From NCBI GenBank assembly GCA_012656075.1, contig JAAKBF010000290.1, positions 1 through 64,000 on the forward strand: a stretch of DNA of 64,000 nt, written 5' to 3'. Origin of the DNA: Phytophthora hibernalis. Taxonomy: Eukaryota; Oomycota; Peronosporomycetes; Peronosporales; Peronosporaceae. Numbering within the stretch: the stretch's first letter is position 1; each line of letters begins with the position of its first letter. Below the pieces are notes generated by a model. It worked only from the letters and a program-made list of their open reading frames with translations, searched no databases and was not told the origin of the DNA. The position numbers were made by a program, and so were the translations under genes. Shown here piece after piece: positions 11,827 to 23,602 of this stretch.

Positions 11827-12238
11827 ATCGATGCGACAGTCTACCAGGTGACTCCGTGCTGAAGAAATGGTCGCTGCCTCATGCGGCTACTGAGCTGTTC
11901 TATTGGAAACGGCAGCTGAGACTGCGGTTCGGTTTGTCGCTCGAGTCGAAGACCAAGCGCCCGGAGCCGTATGCCCCGGTCAAGGTTGTGACCGTCTCAG
12001 AAAATCCGAGCAATAATATACCACTGCCGAAGACCCCGGAGACCAAAAAAGAGCATCGCAAGCGAAAAATCGGCGAGACTCCTTACCGGGGCATACGGCT
12101 CCCGGCGCTTGGTCTTCGACTCGAGCGACAAACCGAATCGCAGTCTCAGCTGCCGTTTCCAATAGAACAGCTCAGTAGCCGCATGAGGCAGCGACCATTT
12201 CTTCAGCACGGAGTCGCCTGGTAGACTGTCGCATCGAT
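11827..12238. repeat. 412-bp inverted duplication (arms about 158 bp)
   Basis: The left arm (11827-11985) and right arm (12081-12238) are reverse complements with only a few differences. Each starts and ends with ATCGATGCGACAG or its complement. The 95-bp centre is unrelated. Both arms stay open in one + frame, so a spurious ORF spans them (11811-12224). I see no target duplication. It marks the junction between elements D and C. Confidence 0.9.
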
Positions 12239-12479
12239 GTTTAAGGACTCAGTCTCCGAGGGCACGAAAGGCCCTAGCCGAGTACCACGGGAGGAGTCGC
12301 CGAGCTGGTAGATCAAGGGAACTCAGCAGTGACGAGGACATGAATGAAGATGATTCGGAAGAGTCCATAAAAAGGACTATCAAGTATCTCAGCTGCGACC
12401 GAGTGACTAGTGGGAGCTCACAGTTCCTATGAGTGCGATCACATATCTCGCTGGACAAGATAGCCGAGTTCGAAGGGAA

Positions 12480-13642
12480 GCGGTACCGAGCGGATGAGTA
12501 CTCAAATGCTTCTTCTACGAAATGAAAAAGACCCGAACACTATCCGATACGTGGTGCGAACCATTCCCCCTGTGCTTGGGTCGAGCGGGGAAGAGTTGGT
12601 ATCGCCCACTAGCTAAGAAGCCTCAGATGAGATGTAATCTGCTGAATGACGCCTTCCTGGACTACTGTTGCTCGCGGTTTGACCAGTCGGCTCGAACACG
12701 CTACTACTCGGTCAAACGAAAGTGTAACGAACCTATCTTCGATTTCCTCATCTGACAGAATGCGTACGCCAGGACGGCCAAGTTCAGGAACGAATCCGGA
12801 GGTGCCGAAGCAGCTGACTATGTCGAGCATTTCCTACTGAATTGTGGAGATGACGAGGTGATGGATCTGCGCTACCCTCTCAAGATGACGGACGTGAAGA
12901 AAGTTGAGAAGATCATCATCCAAGTATTCTGGGGTAGAAGCGTAAGAAACGGAGGGATCGCCTAATATCGCCACGAAGTCGAGATGACAGACGAGGTGAT
13001 TCATCTCAACGATCAGAATGACGACGCGACGATGGACGTGACCACGGTCGCGAGAACCGATAGAGTCGGCGGAACGATAGACGGTAACCTCGACTATCGT
13101 TCCGCCGACTCTATCGGTTCTCGCGACCACTGTGGAAGTTGCGGGTAGCGACGACGGTGGATCTAGAAGTGATTACAGTGGCGCTGGCGATGACTCAGAC
13201 TCGGAGAACGAATCCGACAACATCGATGCAGGATTCCCGAGTGACCAGAGTCGAAGTTCAGTCCATCGAGGTAGCTCGGCTAAACATCAGCCAAACTCAG
13301 CTGACCGCCGACAATACAAGGAGAGCCGAGATGGGTCTTGTGAACGACCTACGTATGGCCCATGCAGATCCGGTGGAGGCAGCGGTTACTCAGCTCATTT
13401 CTGCCATCGTCGATGCACGAAGTCGGGCCGTTACAATTAGCCGAAGGAGCGGTAGAAGCGAACTTCGTGTTTACTTGTATCGGAACGGCGGCACGGCCCG
13501 AGGACCTGGAAGAGAGGAGTAATGGAAATAATGAAAACGACGATACTGAAGATCAACTCGGCGAATTGAATGAAGAAAGCCGAGTTATCGCGAGTGGAGT
13601 AGCTGCTCTACGACCAGAATTACGCATGGACACCAGACAATA
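12480..13642 (+). pseudogene. C gag core and zinc-knuckle region (broken)
   Basis: FYEMKKTRTLSDTWCEPF near 12510 to YYSVKRKCNEP near 12730 matches the intact gag core of element B (FIYEMKGTHTPP ... YYSARREEKEH). A stop sits near 12753, and NCGDDEVMDLR near 12842 continues the match. The nucleocapsid part (YGPCRSGGGSGYSAHFC near 13355) parallels the B zinc knuckle. It then runs into an acidic linker ending near 13640. A 35-bp perfect hairpin (13046-13128) disrupts the middle. Confidence 0.7.
13046..13128. repeat. 35-bp perfect hairpin within C gag
   Basis: GGTCGCGAGAACCGATAGAG begins the left arm (13046-13080). The right arm (13094-13128) is its exact reverse complement over 35 bp, separated by a 13-base loop. 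It is not a feature of the homologous gag in B, so it arose after divergence or during assembly. Confidence 0.95.
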
Positions 13643-13659
13643 GTGCATCTTCACTCTGG

Positions 13660-14330
13660 AGAACACTTGGGTGGTGGTCGAAGCAGAAATTTGATCGTCG
13701 AGTTCGGATGAGGGCTCTCGTTATGGGACCAATCAACGGTTAGCCGACGAAAACCTGCTGGATACGGGGCAAATGTATCAGCCATTAACGACGGATTCGC
13801 CAGAATACTGCGATTGAATCAGTTGACGAGGAAAGATAAGCAGATTGATATACAAGGAATCGGGAAGGCCAAAGTATTTACAATCTCTCGAGGGATTGTG
13901 AAAGTCACACTTAGATGGGAAGTGGTTTACGAGTTTGAAATATGGGTGATGCCGCATCATACCGCCGTGGACTTGATACTGGGACCGACTTCATGATACC
14001 AGCAGGAATCACGTCGACCTGTACAACTCGATTGTCAAGCTGCCAGATACACGTGACGACCCAGAATACGGACGCCATCCAACAGGTGGTCCGGTTGAGT
14101 CTCTATGCATGCAGAGTCGGCTGGCCGCCGCGTTCCGGCTGAAGAAACTGAGACCAAGCTGTAACAGGGCGGGGAAAATTATCCGAAAATTACTGACTAA
14201 CACGGGCACCACACTGATCTGGTGGCCGGCTCATTTTCCAGTTGTCATTTGGTTGCCTCATAGGGTTCTCCCACCAGAAGGGTACGTGCGATTAAACTCG
14301 GCGAACTATTGAGATTGGCAAGTACTCGCG
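13660..14330 (+). pseudogene. C protease and following linker
   Basis: A retropepsin active site can be read as LLDTG near 13758 followed, one base out of frame, by ANVSAIND. The break falls in a run of four G. The frame 13814-13996 holds IQGIGKAKVFTISRG (flap region) and VDLILGPTS near 13968. The linker at 14180-14312 (WWPAHFPVVIWLPHRV, EGYVRLNSANY) matches element A at 23190-23275 and marks the spacer between protease and RT in this lineage. Confidence 0.7.
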
Positions 14331-14799
14331 TATGAATCCGCAATCGATAAGAGACAGCTTCAAATGGAGAAAAGTCTGTATGGCGAATGACTAGAACGGC
14401 AACCGCCTGTCACAGAGTGACGGCAGTATACAAAGCCGACGGCTGTCATGGAATGTACATACACTGGCCAAGAAAACGCTGAGTTGAGTTGTGCCGAGAG
14501 GTGGAGAAAATCGACGCAGCCTCCGAGCCCAAAGTAGAATCCGATGATAGCCGCGACGAATTAAAGAGGACAAGACCAGAACCAGCAAGTGAATGGCCGT
14601 CCAACGCGGAAACAACATTGCAAGCAGTATGATCCACAACGACTTAACGAAGCAGTGGTCTAGAGACCCTAGTCGGAGTAATCGGTAACGTTACTCGCCC
14701 AACTCAGCTGACTCAGCTGGGACGCGACAAACATCCTTCCAAGATCTTGATGGGGTAAACTGCAAGTAAGGGATGTAAACGAGGCAGACGACCCTATTT

Positions 14800-16660
14800 G
14801 CGTCTGAAATTTGTGGCAGCAGCTCGAGTGGAATAGGTTGGCGAAGAAAAACTTTTACTCCAGCAGTCGACGGATGAAGCTGATAGATCCCGCAGCGAGA
14901 AGAGCGAGTTCGAACACTCGGCCAACGTCATTCATTTTGTTAGATTATGCTGATGAATTAGCGTTTCTACCAGACATTGCAGAAGCAGTGTCAAACGAGC
15001 TCGACTGCGCAGCGGCGAACGTATTGAGGACACCCATACACCAGACTAATCAACTCGGCTAGTGAAAATGCTGAAGCGTCATGAGAAGTTAATGATTTCG
15101 AGCGGGAATGCATTACTACCGTCAGCTTATATGGTGGTGTGCGATATCGATGTACAAGGTCGCGAACCGATCAAACAGCGGGCTCGTCGCGTACCTTTGC
15201 GCCACCTGGCCAAGCTGTACGGATTACTGAAGGCGCTTCTTAAAGCCAATCTGGTGTCGTTCTCCAACAGCCCATGGGCTTCGCGCATCGTTATCGTAAT
15301 GAAGAAAAACGGGGTGGACATTAGATTGTGCATTGACTACAAGATGGTTAATGCCGTCACCAACCCACTAGAATATGTTATGCCACTGGTAGATGATCTC
15401 TTGACTGAACTTGAGAGTTACTTGTGGTTCTGCTCATTGGATGCTGCCAGCGGATTTTGGACAATAATGATGACTCGGTGCGCTCGGCATATCTTAGCTT
15501 TTGTATGCGCACTTGGCCATTTCGAATGACTTCGTATGCCCTTTGGATTAAAAGTGCCCCGATGATATGCCAGAGGTTTATTGATAACGCTCTATGGGGA
15601 TATGGTCAACCGAAGCGGGGATGGGTTGAGTTCGCCGAGCGAGTTCACTGAGCTGAGGAAGTGACAGCATATCGGTGGCAGCTTGATTCGGAGCCTATGG
15701 AGCTACTTTCAGGCGGTCAGTCGAAGTTCGAGGCTCATTGTCAAGCAATGGCCGAGTCCGACGCTATGCAGGATCTGGTTAACGGTCCAGAAGGGGACAT
15801 GTTTATGAACGTGAAACCGACGAGTCCACATTAACACCAATAATTGAGCGGCGATCGCTTGTTGACGACATCTGTTTCGAAGACAAGACGTTCAACGAGT
15901 GCCTGGATCTTCTGGATAGGTTGCTCACACAATTTTCGGAGTGCAGGATAAGTAGAGAATTTTCGTGCAGCCAAAGGTCTATTTCTTATTTCATGAGATC
16001 ACGCTGAGGTGAATCCATGCGGACCCGAACAAATCTACTGCAATAGCCGAGATCCCGTTCTTGAACTCTAAAAATGGAATGCAATCCTTTCTTGGCGCAC
16101 TAAACTACTATGAACGATTCATCCAGAATTTGGCCGTTTACGGAGCAGTACTCTACCAGCTGAAGGGGAAGATTTCGGTACCACTTGTAAGCTGACAGCG
16201 GCAAAAGCATCTTTGTTGAAACGAAACGTAGCAGATGCACCAATCTTACGTCACTTCAACTCGGCCGAAGACGTACCCATCATGATGTTCGCCAATGACT
16301 GGGCCATGAGTGGAACTCTTATGTAAATGCACGAGAAGAAACTTCACCCCGTTCGGTTCTGTGGCGGAGTAATGAAGTAAAATGCAGTGGGTTATCACTT
16401 AGCCGAGAAGGAATTACTGGATCTGCTTCAACTCTTGAAGGTATGCTATACTCTTCTCTCTCGGAAAACGCTGTATCTATACACGCGTTTTTCAACAATG
16501 GAGTGGGTGGTCCAGGCGAAGTCGCTATATGGCAGGGCTGTCGGCTTCGCGGTAATATTATCACCATATCACCTCAAGATACTCCGAGTCCATGAGAAAT
16601 ATGTCGATTTCGTGCAACTGCTACAATCATCCATTACTCCGTCCGTTGGACTCGGCTAGT
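14800..16660 (+). pseudogene. C reverse transcriptase and RT-linked RNase H
   Basis: Best part is 15062-15529: KKNGVDIRLCIDYKMVN near 15300, motif A CSLDAASGFWTI near 15430, and after one TGA at 15527, LRMPFGLKSAPMI. The polymerase box is read as LVDDICFED near 15858, a V for Y/F variant. MQSFLGALNYYERFIQ follows near 16075, and the connection/RNase H part (EKELLDLLQLLKVCYTLL) lies at 16387-16659. Several frame breaks make it non-functional. The catalytic aspartate in motif A is retained, unlike in element B. Confidence 0.75.
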
Positions 16661-16707
16661 CGCTGAAACATATAGCGCCGCCGTCCAAGGACTCAGCGGT
16701 CCTGAGA

Positions 16708-17013
16708 ATGAATCCCGAACTTCAGTATGCCAACCTGTCGAGAGACTTTGTGGGGCATGTCCTATCCTGTGATAGGGTTGCCAAAACAGAGAAAAATGGG
16801 GGATATGACAGCTGTGCGTGGATATTGTGGCGTCTTCCAACATGGGACATTGAAATCGCTGTAAGCGCTTACCTATCGTCGTCTATTGTCAATTTAGCCG
16901 AGTACACTGGAATGAACAACGGGATGACATCAGCAATTGAGCGAGGAATAACAGTCTTGGTGGTTGTAGGCGACTCTCGGCTCGCGATCCAGCAATACAT
17001 GGGGGATGGCCTG
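16708..17013 (+). pseudogene. C second RNase H domain
   Basis: Homologous to RNase H of A, B and G1. The equivalent of FDGSA reads SCDRVAKTEK near 16770 with the first acidic residue apparently kept. LAEYTGMNNG lies near 16895 and VVGDSRLAIQQ near 16965. The frame ends at 17014, and the last catalytic block (near 17100, AADSIA-like) is in another frame. Confidence 0.65.
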
Positions 17014-17383
17014 TAAGAAGGAAACTCTGTAAGTGGAACTAGCTCGCCACAGACCCCTGACGAAATAGCTGAACTCAGTACGGTATTTACATGCACTCCG
17101 GTGTTGCAACTCAGCTGCTGACTCAATCGCTACAGAAGTCCTGGAAACGAAAGCAGGGCCGGTAGCGAACGAAAAATGGAACTTAAAACGCTGAACCGGA
17201 AACCACAAGTCCTCTATGTGACCGCAGAAGTACCCAAAGACATAACAATACCGCGTAGTCACAGCCGCCGAGTTCATTTTAGAGAAGAAAATGAAGAAAG
17301 CTCAGCTGAGCGAACGCTTATAAAACACAGGAGCACGGGAGACGTGAACGATGAGTTCGAGATAGAACACCGATGAGTTCGAG

Positions 17384-18920
17384 ATGGAATGCCGACAGCC
17401 GGCATCACGAATCACGAGCAGAAGCCCAGTCGAACCCAGTGAACTCCCACTCTGTGAGGACCATGAATTGGTTGAACTCGGCGAACCACGAGCTCCAGAT
17501 GCACAGGACGTAGATCCAGTGGTGATTCAAATAGAGCGACGACGACGCATATCACAAGCTCAGGACGAGGAACAACGGTGGTCGGATCTTAAAGCTTACC
17601 TGAGAGGAGATGTAACGACTCTCAGCTACCGACGAGTTCATGACGCAGGCAAAATGACCGACGAATATGTGCTCAGCAAAGATGACCTACTTTATAAGCA
17701 AGATCGGAATAAACGACAGAAGAAACTCGGCGGCCCAGGACTATGTTTGAGGCTGGTAGTCCCGACAACCATGATCGATAAGACCTTACAGAGCTGTCAT
17801 GACTCAGTAGAGGGCGGCCATCAAGGCATTGTACGAACCTTCCACCGAGTCAGAGCCGACTATCATTGGGTTGGATTGTATGCCGACGTGGTCAAACATG
17901 TGCAGTCATGTGAAGATTGCAACACGAGCAAGAGCAAACCACACCTCAGAGGCTACTCGCCGGGTAACGTGATTTCCGATCGGCCATTTCATGTGGTGTC
18001 TTTGGATTTCGTAATATCGCTTCCTCGAACTCAACGGGAAACACTGCACTATTACTGTTCCCAGATCACTTCACCGGATTAGTGATTGCTAAAGCAATGA
18101 GTGCTACGGGAGCCCTGGAAGTGGCCAAAGTCTTTGAGGAATGTGTCTTCAGGAGATTAGATGCACCCACTGTAATACGGCATGATCGAGATCCTCAATT
18201 TATGAGAGAAGTGTTTCAGAAGTTTTTTTGAGATGATGCAGTCGAGATCAAGAGCAACACTGAACTACAGGCCACAGGCAAATGGTAAACAAGAAAGTTC
18301 GGTAAAAACCATGATCCAGACAGTGCGAGTATATGTGGAAGACCCTCGTCAGGCAGAGTGGAATGATATCGCTGAGAAATTGGTTGACGCAATCAACGGC
18401 GGGAAACTCCGTTTTACTTAGTACATGGGTGGTACGCGAAATCCACACTCAAAGCTATGACCGAATATGTCCGGCAAGCTTGGCACAACTCATCCAACTC
18501 GGCTGACGCCGTAAAATGGCGGAAAGAAGCCAACCGCCAGCGGGAAGTGGCATTGATACTAGCAAATGAGTACCAGGTGAAAGTAAAGGCGCCTAGAGCC
18601 ACAGAACACAATGCGGAACTTAGTCGAAACGAGCAGCAAGCCATTCGGAACCGAACGACTGTGATAAACGGGTAAGGAGGTGCTTCAGTACCAACATCCG
18701 AGCCAAGTAAATCTCTGTTCAAGGAGGGTGATCAAGTATGGTTGTTTATGGAACGAGTAAAACCAAGGTCGACGAAAACGCTAGCCCACCGGTGACATGG
18801 ACCATTTGGAGTGAAGAAAAAGGTAGAGAAATTCGCTTATGAATTAGAACCGCCAGACAAGAGTGGGTATCGTTTTTATCCAATGGTCCAAGTCGAAGGC
18901 CTGCACGGTTTCTTCCACCG
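17384..18920 (+). pseudogene. C integrase and start of C-terminal tail
   Basis: Zinc finger: CHDSVEGGHQGIVRTFH near 17795 and CEDCNTSK near 17910. Catalytic core: D in VVSLDFVISLP near 18000, D in IRHDRDPQF near 18180, E in NGKQESSVK near 18285. Frame breaks lie near 18045 and 18230. The region before it (VDPVVIQIERRRR near 17510) is conserved with element A. A tail with KKKVEKFAYELEPPDK near 18815 and YPMVQVEGL near 18885 matches B, but the chromodomain that should follow is missing and antisense-gene sequence begins directly. Confidence 0.75.
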
Positions 18921-19501
18921 ACGCAAATCCGGTGAAGTCAGGATAAAATCCCATAAGTACTCTCGACTCGACGATCCAGTGAGTCCGTTCCCACCTGGCC
19001 AAGTAATATCAGTATACGGGCTCGCCGAGTCAGGAAGCCCAGTTGGGCAATCTAACGTGTCACCACGGATCTTAGTCCACAAACTCGGTATCTTTTCCAT
19101 GAGAGTCCGCAGAGGTGACTTGGAAGCAGCACGCCCTCGCGCTTTCAAATGGACCGCAGGAGAGACGAAAATGGGACCCTTAGGGAGCATACTACGCAAC
19201 TGCTGACATGGATGCTGAGGATGGAAACATCCATGAAAGCTTGAATAGTCGCCACAGTGATGAACGTAGCGTGAAAACTCGCTCGGCCTGCCACTGTCAC
19301 TGTTGGAACTTGAGCGGAATGCACCTCCAAAATTTGCGACCAGCACCGAGCCGAGCCGAAATGGAAGAAGGGTAGCTCCCGAAGTCGACTCATTCCCGGC
19401 GCCACCTGAGAATATCGAGATGCAGCTTGAGAAGCTTTAGTTCGAAGCCGACTCATTCGGAGACACAGGACGGGCGGTAGAAGAGCATCAAGTTGATGCA
19501 C
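18876..19501 (-). pseudogene. Antisense gene of element C, conserved domain (frameshifted)
   Basis: Read on the minus strand, 19501 downward gives FFHFGSARCWSQILE and IQAFMDV. After a frame break near 19230 it gives HPQHPCQQLRSMLPKGPIFV. The intact antisense ORF of element A has FFHDGSARCWAKMLA, LQRWMDV and NPSRPCQQALAKFLETPIFV in the same order. This is homology at the protein level on the strand opposite to pol. The 3' part is cut where it meets the truncated integrase tail. The function is unknown. Confidence 0.75.
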
Positions 19502-19551
19502 CGACCGTTTCTTACGCTTGTAACTAGGTACCGAACGCAGCTTCGTACGTT

Positions 19552-20468
19552 TTGAGCAAGATGCCGAGCTCTTACGATGGGGTTGAACTGAAGCCGAGTG
19601 TGGAGGTGCGATCGCAGCAGCTCCATGGGGAATTACATCCGTCGAGTCAAAACTGGGTCGTCTCCGATGCTAGGAAGAATGAGACGAAGCTGATGGAGAA
19701 GAAGAGCGATGTTTGCGCTTGTGTTTGTGCTTGTGGTGATGCTTTCTTCTTCGTATCAGACTTGGTTTCTTTGCTGACACAGCAGAAATGGGAGGCCCAG
19801 GTGGTACACGGCCAGCAGCCAAGTAGCTTCTCATTTTCCTTGAGGCGGCACTTGGTTGATAACCAAACCAGTCGAGTGTCCAGAACCCCCAGCCGGGCTG
19901 TTACCACTTGTGTCACTCCTGGAGAAAGGTTTCTTGAATGCCGATGAGGGTGGACCTTTGACGCGCTCGACTACGCCCAGTTCGGCGTCCGATTCATCAT
20001 CCTGTGGTGTAGCGGAACCCGTTAAAATCTGGTTAAGACAGGATCCAACTTCCCAACAGCCCCGAACACCAACTAACGGAGGGTACCCCGACCCGCGATT
20101 TGCTGAACTTCTCACCTTGTGTACCCGTTGGTGGGCTGGATCTGCTCTCTTAGCGCTCCGAAGAGATGTAGCGATGTGACTCTTGAACGGCCTGGCGGGA
20201 CGCGGGATGGAGCAGCGCGGAAGTCTTCGCTCTGCTGCCGGTTAGGGATCCAGATCCCAAGCGGCAAAGTCGAGCTTGGATCTGACAGCCGGGACTTGAT
20301 CCGGGGCCGGTTGGTTGCCTTGGGATGTGGTTGGTTCCTTCCTTTGCGATACTTGCCGCTTCCTATAGCGGGGATTCTGGGGTTGAGAGACTGAACATCC
20401 TCGGTCCAAGTAATAACTTCGTCGGATCCGATATCAACACTTGAAGGTAGATCACTAGTGTAAGGCAA
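19552..20468 (-). pseudogene. Possible upstream part of the C antisense gene
   Basis: Three minus-strand frames (20468-20112, 20115-19831, 19916-19647) are basic, Ser/Pro-rich or acidic (TPQDDESDAELGVVERVKG near 20010), resembling the low-complexity middle of the antisense proteins of A and B. Direct residue-level homology is not convincing; position and composition are the evidence. The + strand of the same stretch shows no recognisable protein. Confidence 0.35.
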
Positions 20469-20469
20469 A

Positions 20470-21189
20470 TCTGGCCAATGTATTATCCAGACTTACTCAT
20501 ACAACTAGTTCAGCTACTTGTAGACTTGCCGACACGTTGTAGCGCCAATGTAGTTCCCGTTGGAAGATAGAGGCGAAGCACTTGTGCACTTGATGACAAA
20601 TTCAGTTCTGATTTGCGGTTAAGTCCTATCTTGTATCCTACCGTACCCTATGTATCCACCACTGCCGAGGATGACCGGCTCTATACCTCTTCTATAACCT
20701 CCCCATATCTGTAATATTTGCTCGCGGCCGATCCTCGGATACATCTGGCGTAATCACCTGATCGCGTTATAGACATGATCCGAGATCTGAGATCCGGATC
20801 TGTCGATCTTGGATCCGGGTCCCGAATAGATCTGTCCCGTATCTTGGTTCTCGCCCTTGGTCGGGACACGCGTCTGACTTCTCTACTGGCGCGTCATATC
20901 CACGTTGAAGTACGTCAAGTGTGCCACCTTCCTCGTGCCGCTTAGAGCACGCCATCCGTTTACCATGTCATCAGGTCCAGATCCATCACTCAGTCAACTG
21001 TGACCTCTTGTCTCAGACAATCTTGTCTGGGCGTCTCATTCTTGAAAACGCGCATCACCACAACCGCCCTTTGCTCGTAGTTGTTACCGCACAACGGCAT
21101 CACTGCGAGCACATTGGTCGCGATAAATCGATTCGTCTTGTCTTCCTGGCACTCTGCCCGCGGCTCCGATCTCGACGAAGATCGTAGTA
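20470..21189. other. Spacer left of element A
   Basis: No supported gene. It contains several overlapping GATCCG/CGGATC words near 20780-20830, giving weak inverted repeats. It may include a decayed LTR or 5' part of element C's antisense gene, but nothing can be matched. Confidence 0.4.
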
Positions 21190-22110
21190 TGGTGTAGTGA
21201 AATCCAGATTTTGGGTAACCCTACACTAGGGATGCCAACGCTAGACCAAGTGGATACATCGCACTCAACAGGGAACAGACTTAATCAGGAACCGCACTTA
21301 GCCGGACTCGGCGATAATAGGCTCGGCGAAAGTTGGACTCGGCGAAAGTCAACTTGGCGAGAATATGACTCGAGGGAGATATTCCAACTTGGGGGATAAA
21401 TCAGGATCTGAGCGAAGAGTCGCCGAGAGGTAGGTAAACAGCTCAACACCAAGGGACGGAGCTGAGTGAAGAGTCGCAGGGAGATCTGTAACGACTCCAT
21501 TTCATTAGATATTTGTATAGGACCGATAGAACAACATAGGGAAGAGCTGAAGGGGCTCTCCAAAGACATAGAGATAACAATCAGAGCAGAATCTTCTAAG
21601 TCCAAGAACAGCGTACACTTTCCCGGTAAGTCCCGGCGTGGGCTGGATTATGTCTGCCGTCGTTCCCCGAGAGGCATAGCTTGTAGGGGAGCCGTCTGGT
21701 AGCGCCAAGAGATCAAGGTCGACCCGGGGTGGGCACTTCTCGCTACCAAGCGAAGACAAGTCTCGTCGATTCGACGAGCCGGTGGGTCTGCACAATCAGG
21801 ACACCGTAACCTCCTAGATGGGCGTAGTCTGCGCCTGGTGACCTGTAAAAGCTCTCGTGCGCTGCCGTCCATCCTTTGGTGGAGGGCACAGGGTTTGCAC
21901 GGAGACTGCCCCGCTCAGGCGAGTCACTGGAGAGTTTGGAGCTTGGTACTTGTTGGGAACAACACTCAACTGAACACCGGCGGGGGCGAACCGCAAGGGA
22001 ACCGACAGGAACCCTGCGCAAGCCCAACATCGCCGACCTGACTCGGCGAATTGTTGTGCTGCTACGTGGAAGCCGAACTAACGACATTTTCTGTGAATCA
22101 CAACACCACA
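21190..22110 (+). repeat. Element A 5' LTR
   Basis: Starts TGGTGTAGTGAAATCCAGAT and ends CACAACACCACA, that is TG...CA. It matches the 3' LTR at 29434-30475 along its length but lacks about 120 bp, mostly a short-repeat block present in the 3' copy near 29495-29690. It contains three CTCGGCGA words at 21307, 21322 and 21338. Confidence 0.9.
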
Positions 22111-22112
22111 AC

Positions 22113-22132
22113 TGGTGCCGCGACCCGGGATT
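22113..22132 (+). promoter_or_regulatory. Primer binding site of element A
   Basis: TGGTGCCGCGACCCGGGATT, two bases (AC) after the LTR end. It starts with TGG, complementary to the CCA tail of a tRNA, and would prime minus-strand cDNA. The identical 20-mer occurs in element B. I do not assign the tRNA species. Confidence 0.85.
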
Positions 22133-22259
22133 CAGGGTTGTGCTTTGTTGTCGCTGGGGCCAAGTACAACCAAGTTACGAGCAACAAGTGAGAGAAGGTG
22201 GTCAAGATATCGCCAAGTTTGAGCGACGCAAGCCCGGCGACGGCCGGAGGATCGCCGCT

Positions 22260-23587
22260 CGATGAGTCGAACTCGGCGAGAGCCAGCATTACCGCCGCGG
22301 ACGCAGAGGTGACGCGCTTCGTCCAGTTCGACGATTTCGACGATAACGAAGACCATGGAAGCGAGTAGGAAGAAGAAGAAGAAGAGAAGGATGATGATGA
22401 AGGGACGGAGTATGACGACGTATAGAGAGTCGTCGGTCTCCGTGAAGAAGTCTATGAGTTGTCGCTGCAGGTGACCCGCAAGGGGCTCCTCGCCCAGTCG
22501 AGCGGAACCTCGCAGCGGAACTCGGCGATGGCAATGACGACGAACAAGTCGTGGCTCCGGGTGACCGACCGCCGCTCGTTCCCAAGGCGACGAAGAATGT
22601 CGAAACACCGAAGGCAAACCGAGTCCTGGACCGACTCGTCGAAGAAATCAAGACCAACAGTCGGTGGATCAACATGTTCGCTCCAATGTACATGTGTCAG
22701 GCGAAGAGGGATCAACTCAGCGAAGAACTGGGTCAACCCGTCAATAGCCAAACGATGGAACAACTCGTCGAGGACACGGTGCTATTACTCCGAGTGATGG
22801 GGTACCGGTGCGGCCATAACCCCTCGAAACTGGCGCTGACCTCTTGGAGTGTGCACATGGCGTAGTCGAGCTGATGAGATGGAAGCGCAAGTTGAAAGAC
22901 TTGTTCGGGATGCAAGGTGAACCAAAGGGACAATTACCCTAGGCTCGCCGAGCTGAAGACCTCGACGAATCCAAGTACGGACGCGAAATCAACGGAGGCC
23001 CAGGAGAAACGCTGGATATTATGAGCCGAGAAATCGCTCAGTTCAAGTTGCGACGGAAACAACCAAGCGACTCAACTCACGAACTATGGGTGCGACAACT
23101 GAAGGGATTGATCCCGACGGTCAAATATCACCCGTCAGGGCGTGCAGTTCGAGTGTTGTTGACAAATATCTCGACTGGACTGACGTGGTGTCCCGCTCAC
23201 TTTCCGGTTGTCCTCTGGATACCCCACAGAATATTGCCGAGAGATGAAGGTTATGTGCGGCTAAACTCGGCGAAATACGGTGCCTGGCAAGTGCTTGCCT
23301 TCGAGGGATCATCCGACAGCAGACTTCTCAGGAAAGAGCAACGGTTGTATATGGAATGGCTGAGCCACCAGCCTCCCGCTGTCGAACGACCTTACTACAA
23401 GACGCCGACAGCGATCCAACCACGACCAAGGCATAGTGAACATGGTGAAACACGCGATCAGCTGGAATTAGCGGCGCTTGTTGCAAGCGACACTGGAATA
23501 TACAACTCAGCGAGTGCGGTAGAGTCCGAGTCAGGAGGTACCGAGAGTGACTCGTCGGTTATTGAGGCGAGGTCCAACTCGGCGTAG
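22260..23587 (+). pseudogene. Element A gag N-terminus fused to protease-RT linker
   Basis: The stretch 22551-22865 (VLDRLVEEIKTNSRWINMF near 22622, MEQLVEDTVLLLRVMGYRCG near 22755) matches gag N-terminal residues of B (QQVAEDTDQLFHAMGCEP). An acidic run coded by a GAA/GAG microsatellite lies near 22365. The next frame (23021-23587) has FPVVLWIPHRIL and EGYVRLNSAKYGAWQVLAF, which in C and B lie after the protease. Gag core, zinc knuckle and protease are therefore deleted between about 22870 and 23020. Confidence 0.7.
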
Positions 23588-23602
23588 GCAACACCAACAG
23601 CA

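Larger units (their letters stand above)
8168..11985 (+). mobile_element. Gypsy element D: gag to protease portion
   Basis: A left-to-right series of gag N-terminus with coiled coil, gag core, zinc-knuckle domain and aspartic protease, with no RT following. The right end runs into the 412-bp inverted duplication at 11827-12238, beyond which gag of a different family (C) begins. D is therefore a truncated copy. Its sequence repeatedly uses the word ATCCAGA/TCTGGAT (see findings). No LTR or primer binding site was securely found upstream. Confidence 0.7.
12300..20470 (+). mobile_element. Ty3/Gypsy element C, degraded, with antisense gene
   Basis: Order on the + strand: gag core, zinc knuckle, protease, RT, extra RNase H, integrase, C-terminal tail. 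It is followed by a minus-strand region homologous to the antisense genes of A and B. Relative to B it lacks the first 1.2 kb or so of gag and both LTRs are unidentified, so the limits are approximate. It shares domain order and many residues with A and B, and uses the words CTCGGC/CTCAGC often. Confidence 0.75.

Noticed and set aside
11811..12224. A 138-codon + frame across the inverted duplication
   Set aside because: It reads one arm forward and the other arm backward; the arms are reverse complements, so at least half of it cannot be a natural protein.
19552..19947. 132-codon + strand frame at the right end of C
   Set aside because: Low-complexity Cys/Ala/Val run (CACVCACGDAFFF) with no domain; the minus strand is more consistent with the antisense gene.
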